Below are positions 36,519 to 46,009 of a stretch of DNA of 64,000 bases, one piece after another. Position 1 is the first letter of the stretch, and the number at the start of each line of letters is the position of its first letter. A program made the position numbers and the translations under genes. This DNA comes from Clostridiaceae bacterium (GTDB lineage Bacteria > Bacillota_I > Bacilli_A > Erysipelotrichales > Coprobacillaceae): the NCBI GenBank assembly GCA_902363625.1, contig CABJAS010000007.1, forward strand, positions 62,001-126,000, written 5' to 3'. The notes under the pieces are model-generated. The model was not told where the DNA came from. It saw nothing but the letters and a program-made list of their open reading frames with translations, and made no database searches.

Positions 36519-39500
36519 ATGAAAAAACGATTATCAATCATTATGACCATGATCGTGGTTGCCGCAAGCACGTTCAGTCCGATTCATGGTCAGTCATCAT
36601 CCTCACTAACGCCTTATAGTGATGGATTAGATGCCAAGAGCACAAGCTCTGCAAAATATGTGAATATAAGTGACAGTTTATCAGGCTACATGCTTGCGAC
36701 AAGTGAAGGATTAACCATTATCGGAAACGATCAGTTCAAAGTTACAACAAGTTATCCGGTAAAAGACTATGAGATCGTGAGCGATGTGAACAAGGGCGGA
36801 CAAAACGATATCCTTGTTTATATGGATAGTCCTAACGGACAGGATAATGTTGCTTTAATCAGCAGTGAAGACTCTAAGGTTTTATTTTCTAAGAATTATC
36901 ATCATTTAAATACAGAACAGGGAAAAGGACAATTTGAAGAAAATTCAAAAATTCTTCAGCTTTTATATAAAGATGAGTTCATCTATATTTTATATGATTA
37001 TCATATTGTCTGTTTAGATTTAGAAGGTAACCAAATCTTTGATTATGAAGAAAAAGATAATATTTGGAAAATGATACCGGTAGAAGATAATGGACTTGCT
37101 TTTACCTGTCAAACCGGAATGGTAAAAATGTTAGACCGCAATACCGGCAAAGTGCAGTGGTCCCTGCAGCTGACAGGAAAACTACAGGTGCCCACAATGG
37201 ATCCTAGCCGCACCAGTGCAGTTCAATTAAATGTCTGGGATCTTTATTGGGTTAATGATTCTCTTTTTGTAACCGCAGAAAACGGAACACTTGTACAATT
37301 AAATAAAGATACTGGAGATTTCATAGGTAGCGTTGATTTAGGTATGATTAGTGAAGAACAGCTGATCCGTCAGCTGTCGTCTAATGCTGGCTATGACAGT
37401 CAGTATCGTCCAACCGTATTTCCAACCGGAATAACAACGAATGGATTTATGGGATATACAATAGAACCGTTAAAAGATCAAGCTTTTTTAATCAGCGGTT
37501 TCTTAGGCAATGAAAAGGCACAAGCTTTTAAGTCAGATGGCGGAATGATGATGGGAGGAGAACAACCGGTAATTCTTCCTGCTCTTGCCATTTATGATCA
37601 GCAGACTAATCAGATCACGCAGACTTTCAATTTTGAACAATACAACTTAAAATCTTCAAATGCTATCCTTTCTACTTATCAAGGGCAAGATGTCATCATT
37701 GCACCTAGCTACAGTAAAAAAGGAGAATTGAAAGTAAATATTTATTCTTTGGAAGATGGACAAATGATTGTACAAGAAAGCATCAAGGCTCCATCTATTA
37801 AAGAAAAAGATGAAAAAATTAAGATTATTAAAGTAGAAGATCGCTACTTAATTCAAAGTGAAGGCAATGTGACTTTCTATGTATCCAATGATTTTAAATC
37901 AATCGAATATGTCGGTAACTTATCAATGGCTTCGATCATTGCCAATACGGATCAGGGAATGCTGGTTGGGTATAGTGAAAGTGGCTTAACTACAAAGATC
38001 AAAAAATTAAACAATGGCAATAAGGATGAGGTTTTATTTAACTTTGATTTGCCGGAGGAATTTATTGGCAATTCCAATGGGTTAGAAGCCATTCACTATG
38101 ATGAAGAAACTAATCATTTGCTGATGCTGGTAAACAAACGCAACAGCAATAGCGTAGTAGAGGCAAGCCATATTTTAATTGTGGATGCTGATAATGGTGC
38201 ATTGCTGGTGAATGAACCAGTTGTAATGGATAAAGGTGTGGATGAGAATGGAAAAGCCTATACACATTATGTTATTGGTGAAAAAATCAGTTATTTTAAG
38301 GATATGAATAATGATGGAATCAACGAAATATTAGTTGACAGCTTTATTATTGACGGAAAAAGCATGACTTTAAAATCGATGTATTCTCCATCTGCTGAAG
38401 AGGCAGGGTTAGTAATTGAAGTTGGTGATGTCAATAATGATGGCATATCTGATTTTATTTTATTTGGTGAAACACAGGCAAATCTTTATTATTCAAGAGT
38501 TTTGGGATACGAAATATCTTATGCGAAATCAGGGATTAAAATAGATTATGCAAAGGATCTGCAGAATCAGGTGCAGGCTTTGCAAATGGAAGATTTAAAT
38601 CATGATGGGATTCATGATGTAATTATCAATGCAAGAAATGCAAACAATTATCAGGTATATCGTGTTATTGACGGAAAAACATTGCAGACAAAATATGATT
38701 TAATGAAAGACGGTGTCTACAATTGGGGAGAATCTTTTGAATTTCCAGGTGTTGATTACAATCAGGATGGTACTGATGATATTGTTTATAATACCCCAGA
38801 GGGCTACATTGAGATTGTGAATGGAGACACTGGTGAAACTTTAGATTCACATAACACTTATCCGGAATACGGGCAGCATTCATGGCAGCAGCCAATGGCA
38901 CAAGAAGGCATGATCCCAATTAAGATTGATCCAAACAGTCATAAAATTGCGCTGCTTGAAGATGCCAATGGGGATGGAAAGAAAGATATTGCTTATTTAA
39001 CTTCTGTTGTTGATGAAAACAGCTATCGTACTAAAACTATGCTTTCCATCAAAGACAGTACAACGTTTGAGGAAATAAAATCGATCGAAGTGATGCAGGA
39101 TATATCCGATGATTTTGTATTAATCGGAGTAGAAGGAAGTAAAAAAGTGATGTTTAACTTAGATGGGTTTATGCAGATTTACGACTATGAACAAGAAGCT
39201 CCGATTGCCGGGTTTGCAACCAGTGTTCAATACGCTAAAAATATAACGGATACACATTTGCTTATTTCAAATAATGAAGGAAATCTTTATATGCTTGATG
39301 ATGCCATTGATTTTAATCTGAATGAAACGTCGGAAACGATTAACGGCGGATATATGACATTACAATGGCAGAGCGATAAGAATGGGAAGATGACAATTTC
39401 AGACGGCGGTGAAACGGTGGTGACCACAGCTGCCAATGAAGCAACATTCCGTTTGCTGGAGGGGGAACATAATCTAACCTTATCTTATAATGATGGCTAT

Positions 39501-39662
39501 GGCAAAACAACACATCAAACGGTACATGTCAATGTGAAAAAAGGACATGCTTTAAGTTATTTCTTTAACTTTGGTTTAGTACTGGTATTAGGGCTAATCG
39601 CAGGCTTACTGTTCTATCCTAAATATCGTTTAAATAAAAAGGCAGGTGTTAAACGTGGATAA
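36519..39662 (+). CDS. Large secreted, membrane-anchored FG-GAP/beta-propeller protein
   Basis: A 1047-residue exported protein. An N-terminal signal peptide (about residues 1-25, ending near SPIHGQ) is followed by PQQ-like propeller sequence (LDRNTGKVQWSLQLTG near 210). Then come several FG-GAP/VCBS-type calcium-binding loops: DMNNDGINEI, DVNNDGISDF, DLNHDGIHDV, DYNQDGTDDI and DANGDGKKDI (about residues 603-825). A C-terminal beta domain and one transmembrane helix (LSYFFNFGLVLVLGLIAGLLF) end in a short basic tail. The ATG at 36519 follows GGAGGGA by 5 nt; the in-frame ATG at 36501 precedes that site. The gene is coupled to an ABC-2 transporter. A cell-surface sensor or adhesin is possible; no enzyme motif is visible. 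Confidence 0.85.
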   Translation: MKKRLSIIMTMIVVAASTFSPIHGQSSSSLTPYSDGLDAKSTSSAKYVNISDSLSGYMLATSEGLTIIGNDQFKVTTSYPVKDYEIVSDVNKGGQNDILVYMDSPNGQDNVALISSEDSKVLFSKNYHHLNTEQGKGQFEENSKILQLLYKDEFIYILYDYHIVCLDLEGNQIFDYEEKDNIWKMIPVEDNGLAFTCQTGMVKMLDRNTGKVQWSLQLTGKLQVPTMDPSRTSAVQLNVWDLYWVNDSLFVTAENGTLVQLNKDTGDFIGSVDLGMISEEQLIRQLSSNAGYDSQYRPTVFPTGITTNGFMGYTIEPLKDQAFLISGFLGNEKAQAFKSDGGMMMGGEQPVILPALAIYDQQTNQITQTFNFEQYNLKSSNAILSTYQGQDVIIAPSYSKKGELKVNIYSLEDGQMIVQESIKAPSIKEKDEKIKIIKVEDRYLIQSEGNVTFYVSNDFKSIEYVGNLSMASIIANTDQGMLVGYSESGLTTKIKKLNNGNKDEVLFNFDLPEEFIGNSNGLEAIHYDEETNHLLMLVNKRNSNSVVEASHILIVDADNGALLVNEPVVMDKGVDENGKAYTHYVIGEKISYFKDMNNDGINEILVDSFIIDGKSMTLKSMYSPSAEEAGLVIEVGDVNNDGISDFILFGETQANLYYSRVLGYEISYAKSGIKIDYAKDLQNQVQALQMEDLNHDGIHDVIINARNANNYQVYRVIDGKTLQTKYDLMKDGVYNWGESFEFPGVDYNQDGTDDIVYNTPEGYIEIVNGDTGETLDSHNTYPEYGQHSWQQPMAQEGMIPIKIDPNSHKIALLEDANGDGKKDIAYLTSVVDENSYRTKTMLSIKDSTTFEEIKSIEVMQDISDDFVLIGVEGSKKVMFNLDGFMQIYDYEQEAPIAGFATSVQYAKNITDTHLLISNNEGNLYMLDDAIDFNLNETSETINGGYMTLQWQSDKNGKMTISDGGETVVTTAANEATFRLLEGEHNLTLSYNDGYGKTTHQTVHVNVKKGHALSYFFNFGLVLVLGLIAGLLFYPKYRLNKKAGVKRG

Positions 39663-40587
39663 AATTATTGAAATATCACATTTGAATAAAAAGTTTGGTG
39701 ATTTTACAGCGATCGATGATCTGTCATTCTCATTGGAAAGCGGAAAAATCTATGGAATTATCGGACCAAATGGAGCAGGAAAGTCAACCACCATGTCTTT
39801 ATTAATGGGACTGATATATCCAACTTTAGGAACAGGCAGTGTAAAAGGCTTTCCTTTAGGATCGCAAGAAGCTAAGCAAATCATGGGGTATTCACCTGAG
39901 TTTCCTTCTTTTTACAGTGATATGAATTGCTTAGAATATTTGGTTTATATGGGGACTTTGTCAGGATTAACTTATGACGAAGCCATAAAGAGAACGAAGG
40001 AATTAATTAAAGAATTTGATTTAGAAGCTCATATATTTAAAAAGGTCAATAAGTTTTCAACCGGGATGAAGAAAAAAGTAGGATTGATTCAGGCGATGAT
40101 CCACGATCCGGAAATTCTATTACTGGATGAACCTACGGCTAACTTAGATCCAACCAGCCGTATGGAAATTATTGATACTTTAAAACGATTGGTTACCCAA
40201 AAGAAGATGACAGTATTGATTAGTTCTCATGTCTTAACTGAACTGGAAATGATTATCGATCATGTCATTATGATTAATAAAGGAAGAATCGTTTTAGATC
40301 AGCCGTTATCTCAAGTACAGGAAATGTTTAATAAAGAAGTATTGCTGGTCAGCTGTTCGGATAATCTAATGATGGAAGACTATCTGACAAAAAGGGGCTA
40401 TGACTGTTCATTATTAAAAGATAAGCTCAGAATTAAAGCCGGTGATAAAAAAGTCTGTAAACAAGAGATTGTTGAATTTATTTATCAGAATCATTTAACG
40501 TTAGATTTACTGCAGGAAGAAGCCGTGACTTTGGAAAATCTATATAAACAATTAGTGGAGGGAGAACAAAATGAAGCACATATTTAA
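39655..40587 (+). CDS. ABC-2 type transporter ATPase
   Basis: A 310-residue ATPase. Walker A GPNGAGKST (about residues 38-46), Q-loop GYSPEFPSF (the Gln is replaced, reading S-P-E), signature FSTGMKKKVGLIQAM, Walker B ILLLDEPTANLDP and H-loop ISSHVL are visible. I take the GTG at 39655, 6 nt after AGGTG; it overlaps the preceding stop by 8 nt. A C-terminal extension of about 80 residues resembles those of CcmA/NosF-type exporter ATPases. It pairs with the permease that starts 17 nt before its end. Confidence 0.9.
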   Translation: MDKIIEISHLNKKFGDFTAIDDLSFSLESGKIYGIIGPNGAGKSTTMSLLMGLIYPTLGTGSVKGFPLGSQEAKQIMGYSPEFPSFYSDMNCLEYLVYMGTLSGLTYDEAIKRTKELIKEFDLEAHIFKKVNKFSTGMKKKVGLIQAMIHDPEILLLDEPTANLDPTSRMEIIDTLKRLVTQKKMTVLISSHVLTELEMIIDHVIMINKGRIVLDQPLSQVQEMFNKEVLLVSCSDNLMMEDYLTKRGYDCSLLKDKLRIKAGDKKVCKQEIVEFIYQNHLTLDLLQEEAVTLENLYKQLVEGEQNEAHI

Positions 40588-41491
40588 TAAAACCTATTCT
40601 AAAATGTTTACCTATGTCACAATGCCGATTGTTGTGGCGGCTAGTCTTTTTGCAGGATATCTGCTTGCCGGAGACTATCTGGATGTCATGACAAGAACGC
40701 CTACATTTGTCTATTTGTCACAACGTTTAGCCGTGATGTACTGCATGCTGACCTTTGTTTTAATCGCCGGTCTTTGTATTTGGATGATCGTTGCCAATAC
40801 TTCATCAGGACTGTTTGCCAATGAATTGCATGAAGGAACGCTGCGTTTGCTTTTATCAAAACCGGTGAGCCGTTATGAACTGGTAGTAGGCAAAATTGGC
40901 GGTATGCTGGCAGGGGCTATGACCTATCTTGGTATTTCTTTGTTGATCGTACTGGGAATCTTTACCTTAAGAGCTCAGCCGGATCAGGATATTCTGATTT
41001 ATTTATTAAAATATACGTTTGTTTTCTTGCTGTATGGGGCGTTTGTCATCCTAATTGCCGGTGCAATCGGAAGCTTTCTTTCTACCTGTTTTAAGAAAAA
41101 AGTACCCGCATTGTTAATTCTGTCATTGATTGGTTTCTTAATCTTTGGTATCATTCCTATAGCGAGAACGATAACACAATCATTAGGTGTTTATGATAAA
41201 ATGCATTTATATCTCTTTGATCTTAACTATCAGTTCGGCTTAATCTTTAATTCATTTACACAATTAATAGGACAGCTATCTAGCTCGTCAGGTCAAATAG
41301 AAGTATATAATGTCTTTACGAATTTGTTTAAAAATATTCCTACCGATGTTGATGTCACATTGACCTCGGGAAGTCTGATGGTGCTAAATAGGACATTGAA
41401 CAATGTGATCGTTGTCGGAGGCTATGGACTATTAACCGTAGTGCTATATGCATTATCATTTAGAAGAATGAAATTAAAAGACATATCATAG
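40571..41491 (+). CDS. ABC-2 type transporter permease
   Basis: A 306-residue permease of the ABC-2/NosY-like type. About six hydrophobic segments are visible (for instance near residues 12-32, 55-75, 110-130, 140-160, 175-195 and 275-295). After the second helix comes ANELHEGTLRLLLSKPVSRYE, the conserved coupling-helix region of this permease class. GGAGGGAG precedes the ATG within the ATPase gene, giving a 17-nt overlap. Substrate unknown; it may export or insert the neighbouring surface protein's partner. Confidence 0.9.
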   Translation: MKHIFNKTYSKMFTYVTMPIVVAASLFAGYLLAGDYLDVMTRTPTFVYLSQRLAVMYCMLTFVLIAGLCIWMIVANTSSGLFANELHEGTLRLLLSKPVSRYELVVGKIGGMLAGAMTYLGISLLIVLGIFTLRAQPDQDILIYLLKYTFVFLLYGAFVILIAGAIGSFLSTCFKKKVPALLILSLIGFLIFGIIPIARTITQSLGVYDKMHLYLFDLNYQFGLIFNSFTQLIGQLSSSSGQIEVYNVFTNLFKNIPTDVDVTLTSGSLMVLNRTLNNVIVVGGYGLLTVVLYALSFRRMKLKDIS

Positions 41492-41516
41492 TATTTATAA
41501 GATGGGAGGTAATGCA

Positions 41517-42329
41517 ATGAGTAAGCGTGCAGTAAAAAGGTTGTTGCTAGTGATCGTTGTTTTTGGAATTATAATCGGCGGGAGCGCTTATTTGTTGCAG
41601 TCCGGTATCTTTATGAAACAAAAGAAATCTTTAGGCTTAACAGATCCGTTAGCCATTCAATTAAATGAATTGTATCCGGATAATGAAAAAGTTCAAGAGA
41701 TTATTTACAATTTGAAGAACTATCCGCGAGCTTTGGTATCGGTTCTTCTTGTCTATGAAGAAGAAATTGATTATGTTTACAATTATCCGAATCGACAGCA
41801 TTTCGATGATATTGTGTTAACGGAGCAGGATTTTAAGAGAGAGGTTCCTTTATTTATTCAATGGGATTCTCGCTGGGGTTATGATTATTATGCTGATGAA
41901 ATGATGGGACTGAATGCCTGTGGTCCCACTTCATTAGCGATGGTGATTTCCGCCCTTACAGGCAATCGTGACATTAATCCGCGATCCGTTGCACAATTTG
42001 CATATGATAACGGTTATTATGTACAAGATGTCGGGACGATGTGGACATTAATGTCAGAAGGAGCCAGTGCCTTTGGCGTGCAAGGGACGCAGCTGTCAGG
42101 CAACGCCCAAAGCATATTAGATGCTTTAAATCAAGGACATTTAGTTATTTTAAGTGTTGGTCCCGGAGATTTTACACCCTCTGGACACTTTATCGTATTA
42201 ACCGGTATTGATGAAAAAGGACAGATCATTTTAAATGATCCAAACAGTCCTAAAAGAAGTGATTTGCACTGGGATATCCAGCGTTTGGTGGATCAGACTG
42301 CGGGTGCATGGGAATTTACAAAATTATAA
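41517..42329 (+). CDS. Membrane-anchored C39-like cysteine peptidase
   Basis: A 270-residue protein with an N-terminal signal-anchor helix (about residues 7-27) and an outer C39-like papain-fold domain. The nucleophile is the Cys of GLNACGPTSLAMVISAL (near 133), the His is in PSGHFIVLTGID (near 222), and the third catalytic position is ILNDPNSP (near 240). Members cleave peptides or peptidoglycan cross-links outside the cell. GGGAGGT places the start at 41517 rather than the in-frame ATG at 41502. It follows the permease by 25 nt and is closed by a terminator, so it is the last gene of the four-gene operon. Confidence 0.88.
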   Translation: MSKRAVKRLLLVIVVFGIIIGGSAYLLQSGIFMKQKKSLGLTDPLAIQLNELYPDNEKVQEIIYNLKNYPRALVSVLLVYEEEIDYVYNYPNRQHFDDIVLTEQDFKREVPLFIQWDSRWGYDYYADEMMGLNACGPTSLAMVISALTGNRDINPRSVAQFAYDNGYYVQDVGTMWTLMSEGASAFGVQGTQLSGNAQSILDALNQGHLVILSVGPGDFTPSGHFIVLTGIDEKGQIILNDPNSPKRSDLHWDIQRLVDQTAGAWEFTKL

Positions 42330-42358
42330 AAACTGTTGCGGAAGTAACAGTTTTTTTG
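42329..42358 (+). terminator. Terminator of the propeller/ABC/C39 operon
   Basis: AAAACTGTT (42329-42337) pairs with AACAGTTTT (42346-42354) and continues into a T tract. Confidence 0.85.
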
Positions 42359-42453
42359 CTGTCTGGTAATTGCAGTTAAATAAAGATATAATAAAAGAAA
42401 GAACATAGTTAGAAATAGTATGAATCATCTACTTAAATGAGGGAGAGAGCAAA

Positions 42454-42769
42454 ATGAAAAAATACACCACTCATCTTATCGTTATATTACCTTGGCTTTT
42501 AGCGGGATGTTTTTGGTGGCGTTTGCCCAAAACAGTGGCAATGCACATAGATTTATTTGGAAGATCAGGAAATTATGCAGACACACGTGTAGTCATTCCT
42601 TTGATGGGGGGCACTATTATTAGCGGCACACGTTATTCTTTTATATATCATTGATAAATATCCTAAGCAGTTTGGCATCAGTTCTAATAAGGCTAAAATG
42701 TATTACTGGACAATGCCGGTAGGTTCCGTTTTTATCATGTGGTGTCTGGTTGGGAAATATTTTATTTAG
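42454..42769 (+). pseudogene. DUF1648-type small membrane protein, frameshifted at a G6 run
   Basis: The first frame encodes WRLPKTVAMHIDLFGRSGNY, resembling the DUF1648 half of SdpI-like immunity/membrane proteins. After a run of six G (42606-42611) the continuation is one base on: ALLLAAHVILLYIIDKYPKQ and a second helix ending at TAG 42767-42769. Removing one G gives a continuous protein of 104 residues with three membrane helices. GGGAGAG precedes the ATG and TATAAT lies at 42387-42392. It is either a pseudogene, a phase-variable gene or a sequencing artefact. Confidence 0.7.
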
Positions 42770-42793
42770 ATCGTACGAGAGTACGATTTTTGT
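42770..42793 (+). terminator. Terminator after the DUF1648-type gene
   Basis: ATCGTAC and GTACGAT (42770-42776 with 42781-42787) form a perfect stem with a GAGA loop and a TTTTTG tail. Confidence 0.85.
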
Positions 42794-42883
42794 TTGTTTA
42801 TTACGTTAAAAGCACTGACAGAATGGTACTATTATTTATCAAAGGGCTTACATTACTAAATTTTTGATTTAAAAGAAATATTA

Positions 42884-42912
42884 TTGTGAAATAGCCCTAA
42901 ATATGGTATAAA
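42884..42912 (+). promoter_or_regulatory. Promoter of the purine operon
   Basis: TTGTGA (42884-42889) and TATAAA (42907-42912) are 17 bp apart and lie about 20 nt before the riboswitch aptamer. Confidence 0.65.
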
Positions 42913-42932
42913 TTAGATGAATGTTGTATTAT

Positions 42933-42997
42933 CTTGTATATTTTTGAATGCATGGGTCAAGAGTCTCTACCTACACCCCATAAGTGTAGACTACAAG
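42933..42997 (+). promoter_or_regulatory. Guanine-class purine riboswitch aptamer
   Basis: P1 is CTTGTA with TACAAG. P2 is TTTTGA/TCAAGA, with the conserved TCTCTACC in J2/3. P3 is TACAC/GTGTA, and J3/1 is GACTAC, whose C at the specificity position predicts guanine or hypoxanthine rather than adenine. It is followed by an intrinsic terminator, so purine excess should stop transcription before fhs. Confidence 0.93.
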
Positions 42998-42999
42998 AT

Positions 43000-43031
43000 T
43001 AAAAAAAGCATTATATTTTAATGCGTTTTTT
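43000..43031 (+). terminator. Riboswitch-controlled terminator
   Basis: GCATTA (43008-43013) pairs with TAATGC (43019-43024) between an A tract and GTTTTTT. The distance to the aptamer fits ligand-induced termination. Confidence 0.8.
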
Positions 43032-43093
43032 AAGTTTTTAAGAGGGGGGACGGGTATTTCCCCTTATTTAATTTCAAGGAAAGGGTGTCATGA

Positions 43094-44764
43094 ATGAAAA
43101 CTGATGTTGAAATTGCTCAAGAAGCGACAATGCTACCGATTAAAGAAGTAGCAAGTAAGATTGGCTTAGAAGAAGATGATTTAGAGCTTTATGGGAAGTA
43201 TAAAGCGAAAATTTCACTAGAAACTATCAAGAGTTTAGAAAATGAAAAAGATGGAAAATTGATCTTAGTAACAGCGATCAATCCTACACCAGCCGGTGAA
43301 GGGAAAACAACGACCATGATCGGTCTTGGTCAAGCAATGAATAAGATTGGAAAAAATGCAATCGTGGCGATGCGTGAACCATCTTTAGGACCTTGTTTTG
43401 GAGTTAAAGGCGGAGCGGCAGGCGGTGGCTATGCTCAAGTAGTTCCGATGGAAGATATTAATCTTCATTTTACCGGAGATATTCATGCGATCACGGCGGC
43501 AAACAACTTAATCTCAGCAATGCTGGATAATTCTTTACAGCAAGGGAATCCATTGAATATTGATACACGCAGTATCGTATGGAAACGTGTGGTTGATTTA
43601 AATGACCGTGCTTTAAGACATACGGTATGTGGCTTAGGCGGAAAAACAAACGGAGTTCCAAGAGAAGACGGATTTGATATTACAGTAGCTTCAGAGGTAA
43701 TGGCAATCCTTTGTTTAGCGAGTGACTTAGAAGATTTGAAGCAGCGTGCTGCAAGAATGATTGTCGCTTATAACTATGACGGTAATCCGGTCACTGTAGA
43801 TGATTTAAAAGCAACAGGAGCAGTAACCATCTTACTGAAAGATGCAATTAAGCCGAATATGGTGCAGACATTGGATCATACACCGGTATTTGTTCATGGC
43901 GGACCTTTTGCCAATATCGCTCATGGATGCAACTCTGTAATGGCAACAAAGCTAGCAATGAAGCTAGGCGATTATGCGATTACAGAAGCAGGCTTCGGAG
44001 CAGACTTAGGAGCAGAAAAATTCTTTGATATCAAGTGTGCACAAACTGGATTAAAACCGGATGCCTGCGTGATTGTAGCGACTGTTCGTGCATTAAAGAT
44101 GCATGGCGGTGTAGATAAAAAAGAATTAGGAACCGAAAACTTAGAAGCTTTAGCTTCAGGTATTGAAAACTTAGAAAAACACATTGAAAATGTTCATAAA
44201 TTTGGAGTGCCGGCAATTGTGGCAATCAATGCTTTCCCAACAGATACGGAAGCAGAATTACAGCTGTTAAATGAAAAATGCGAGAAAATGGGAGCAGAAG
44301 TTTCAATTTCCAAGGTTTGGGAATTAGGAGCTGACGGTGGAATCGATTTAGCGAACAAACTGATTACTTTGCTGGAAACGAAAACCTCTTCATTCAAACC
44401 ATTATATGATAAAGAAGCTTCTATTAAAGATAAAATCATGACCATCGCTAAAGAAGTTTACGGTGCTGAAGGCGTTATTTTCGATAGAAAAGCAAACTTA
44501 ACGATTAAACGCTTAGAAAGATTGGGCTTAGCTAATTTACCAATCTGTATGGCAAAAACACAGTATTCATTATCAGACCAACCTACGCTTTTAGGGCGAC
44601 CTAAAGGGTTTACCGTTAAAATTAATGAAATTATTGTTTCTGCAGGAGCAGGATTTATTGTGGCAATTTCAGGAGATATCATGAGAATGCCAGGCTTGCC
44701 TAAAGTACCTGCAGCGTGCAATATGGATATTGACGAAAACGGAAAAATAGTTGGATTATTTTAA
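43094..44764 (+). CDS. fhs: Formate-tetrahydrofolate ligase
   Basis: A 556-residue enzyme making 10-formyl-THF from formate, THF and ATP. The P-loop region [18 protein letters not shown] (about residues 66-83) and [23 protein letters not shown] (in parts, near 95-117) are family hallmarks, as is the later [18 protein letters not shown] lies upstream of the ATG. It is the first gene under the guanine riboswitch. 10-formyl-THF is the one-carbon donor for PurN and PurH in the same operon, so precursor supply is co-regulated with purine synthesis. Confidence 0.95.
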   Translation: MKTDVEIAQEATMLPIKEVASKIGLEEDDLELYGKYKAKISLETIKSLENEKDGKLILVTAINPTPAGEGKTTTMIGLGQAMNKIGKNAIVAMREPSLGPCFGVKGGAAGGGYAQVVPMEDINLHFTGDIHAITAANNLISAMLDNSLQQGNPLNIDTRSIVWKRVVDLNDRALRHTVCGLGGKTNGVPREDGFDITVASEVMAILCLASDLEDLKQRAARMIVAYNYDGNPVTVDDLKATGAVTILLKDAIKPNMVQTLDHTPVFVHGGPFANIAHGCNSVMATKLAMKLGDYAITEAGFGADLGAEKFFDIKCAQTGLKPDACVIVATVRALKMHGGVDKKELGTENLEALASGIENLEKHIENVHKFGVPAIVAINAFPTDTEAELQLLNEKCEKMGAEVSISKVWELGADGGIDLANKLITLLETKTSSFKPLYDKEASIKDKIMTIAKEVYGAEGVIFDRKANLTIKRLERLGLANLPICMAKTQYSLSDQPTLLGRPKGFTVKINEIIVSAGAGFIVAISGDIMRMPGLPKVPAACNMDIDENGKIVGLF

Positions 44765-44777
44765 GAAGGAGACAAAT

Positions 44778-45266
44778 ATGAGAGTAGCAATTGTTATGGG
44801 TTCTGCCAGCGACCTGCCAAAAATGACTGACGCAATCGACTTTTTGAAAAGCTTTGGTGTAGAGGTAAGCGTTCGTGCATTATCTGCTCATCGTGCCCAT
44901 GCGGCATTAAGCGAATTTTTAAAAGAAACAGAAACAGATGGAACAGAAGTGATTATTGCAGCTGCTGGAAAAGCGGCACATTTACCTGGCGTAATTGCTT
45001 CACAAACGATTAAACCTGTTATTGGCGTGCCTATTAAGGGTTCTGCGTTAGATGGAATGGATGCATTATTATCGATCGTGCAAATGCCAGCAGGAATTCC
45101 TGTTGCTACAGTAGCGATTGACGGAAGTAAAAATGCTGCGATTTTAGCTTTACAGATTATGGCAGTTAAACATGATGACATTAAAGCTAAATTAAACAAA
45201 CATCGTGAAGAGATGACGGCAGAAGCATTAAGCGCAAACGCTAAAATCATTGAACAATATAAATAG
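44778..45266 (+). CDS. purE: N5-carboxyaminoimidazole ribonucleotide mutase/AIR carboxylase
   Basis: A 162-residue PurE. MGSASDLPKM (residues 6-15) and the catalytic SAHRAH region (about 40-45) are present, with AAGKAAHLPGVIAS near 70-83. AGAAGGAG lies before the ATG at 44778; an in-frame ATG at 44751 inside fhs is less likely. No purK is in the operon, so whether it works as class I mutase with a distant PurK or as a direct AIR carboxylase is open. Confidence 0.93.
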   Translation: MRVAIVMGSASDLPKMTDAIDFLKSFGVEVSVRALSAHRAHAALSEFLKETETDGTEVIIAAAGKAAHLPGVIASQTIKPVIGVPIKGSALDGMDALLSIVQMPAGIPVATVAIDGSKNAAILALQIMAVKHDDIKAKLNKHREEMTAEALSANAKIIEQYK

Positions 45267-45291
45267 TGGAGATCAAAGGAGAAGTAAAACA

Positions 45292-45996
45292 ATGGCACAA
45301 CCATTATATGAAGGAAAAGCAAAACAAGTATTTGCCACAGATAAATCAGATGAGTATATTATTCATTACAAAGATGATGCCACTGCTGGAAACGGCGCAA
45401 AACATGATCAATTTGCTGGGAAAGGCGTATTAAACAATACAATTTCTTGTATTATTTATGAAATGCTGGAAGCTTCTGGCATCAAAACACACATGATTGA
45501 AAAAGTGAATGAACGTGATGTTCGTGTAAAAAAAGTAACGATTTTGCCGTTAGAAGTTATCGTTAGAAATATTACTGCGGGATCCTTTTGCAAACGATTA
45601 GGTGTGGATGAAGGCATCGTGTTAGATGAGCCGATCTTTGAAATGAGTTATAAGAATGATGATTATGGTGATCCTTTGATCAATGACGATCATGCGGTAG
45701 CTTTAAAACTAGCGACACGTGACGAAATTAACTTCTTGAGAGAAGAAACATTAAAAATTAATGCGATATTGAAAGAATTCTTCTTAAAATTTAATTTGAA
45801 ACTTGTAGATTTCAAAATAGAATTCGGTAAGAGTGATGAGGGTGACATTTTATTAGCTGATGAAATCTCACCGGATACATGCCGTTTATGGGATGTAGAA
45901 ACCAATCAAAAATATGATAAAGATGTTTTCAGACAGGATATCGGGGATTTGATTGAAACTTATAAAGCTGTTCTGGAAAGAATGCAGACTAAATAA
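45292..45996 (+). CDS. purC: SAICAR synthetase
   Basis: A 234-residue canonical PurC joining aspartate to CAIR. LYEGKAKQVF (residues 4-13), YKDDATAGNG near 30-39, RNITAGSF near 94-101, DDYGDPLIND and the metal-site LADEISPDTCRLWD (near 193-206) are all intact. AAAGGAG is 9 nt before the ATG at 45292. This is the housekeeping copy; compare the divergent paralogue at 17068. Confidence 0.95.
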   Translation: MAQPLYEGKAKQVFATDKSDEYIIHYKDDATAGNGAKHDQFAGKGVLNNTISCIIYEMLEASGIKTHMIEKVNERDVRVKKVTILPLEVIVRNITAGSFCKRLGVDEGIVLDEPIFEMSYKNDDYGDPLINDDHAVALKLATRDEINFLREETLKINAILKEFFLKFNLKLVDFKIEFGKSDEGDILLADEISPDTCRLWDVETNQKYDKDVFRQDIGDLIETYKAVLERMQTK

Positions 45997-46009
45997 AAGG
46001 AGATTACAG

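Noticed and set aside
44888..45322. 144-codon minus-strand ORF across purE
   Set aside because: Antisense shadow of purE; composition mirrors the opposite strand and no promoter or ribosome site is present.
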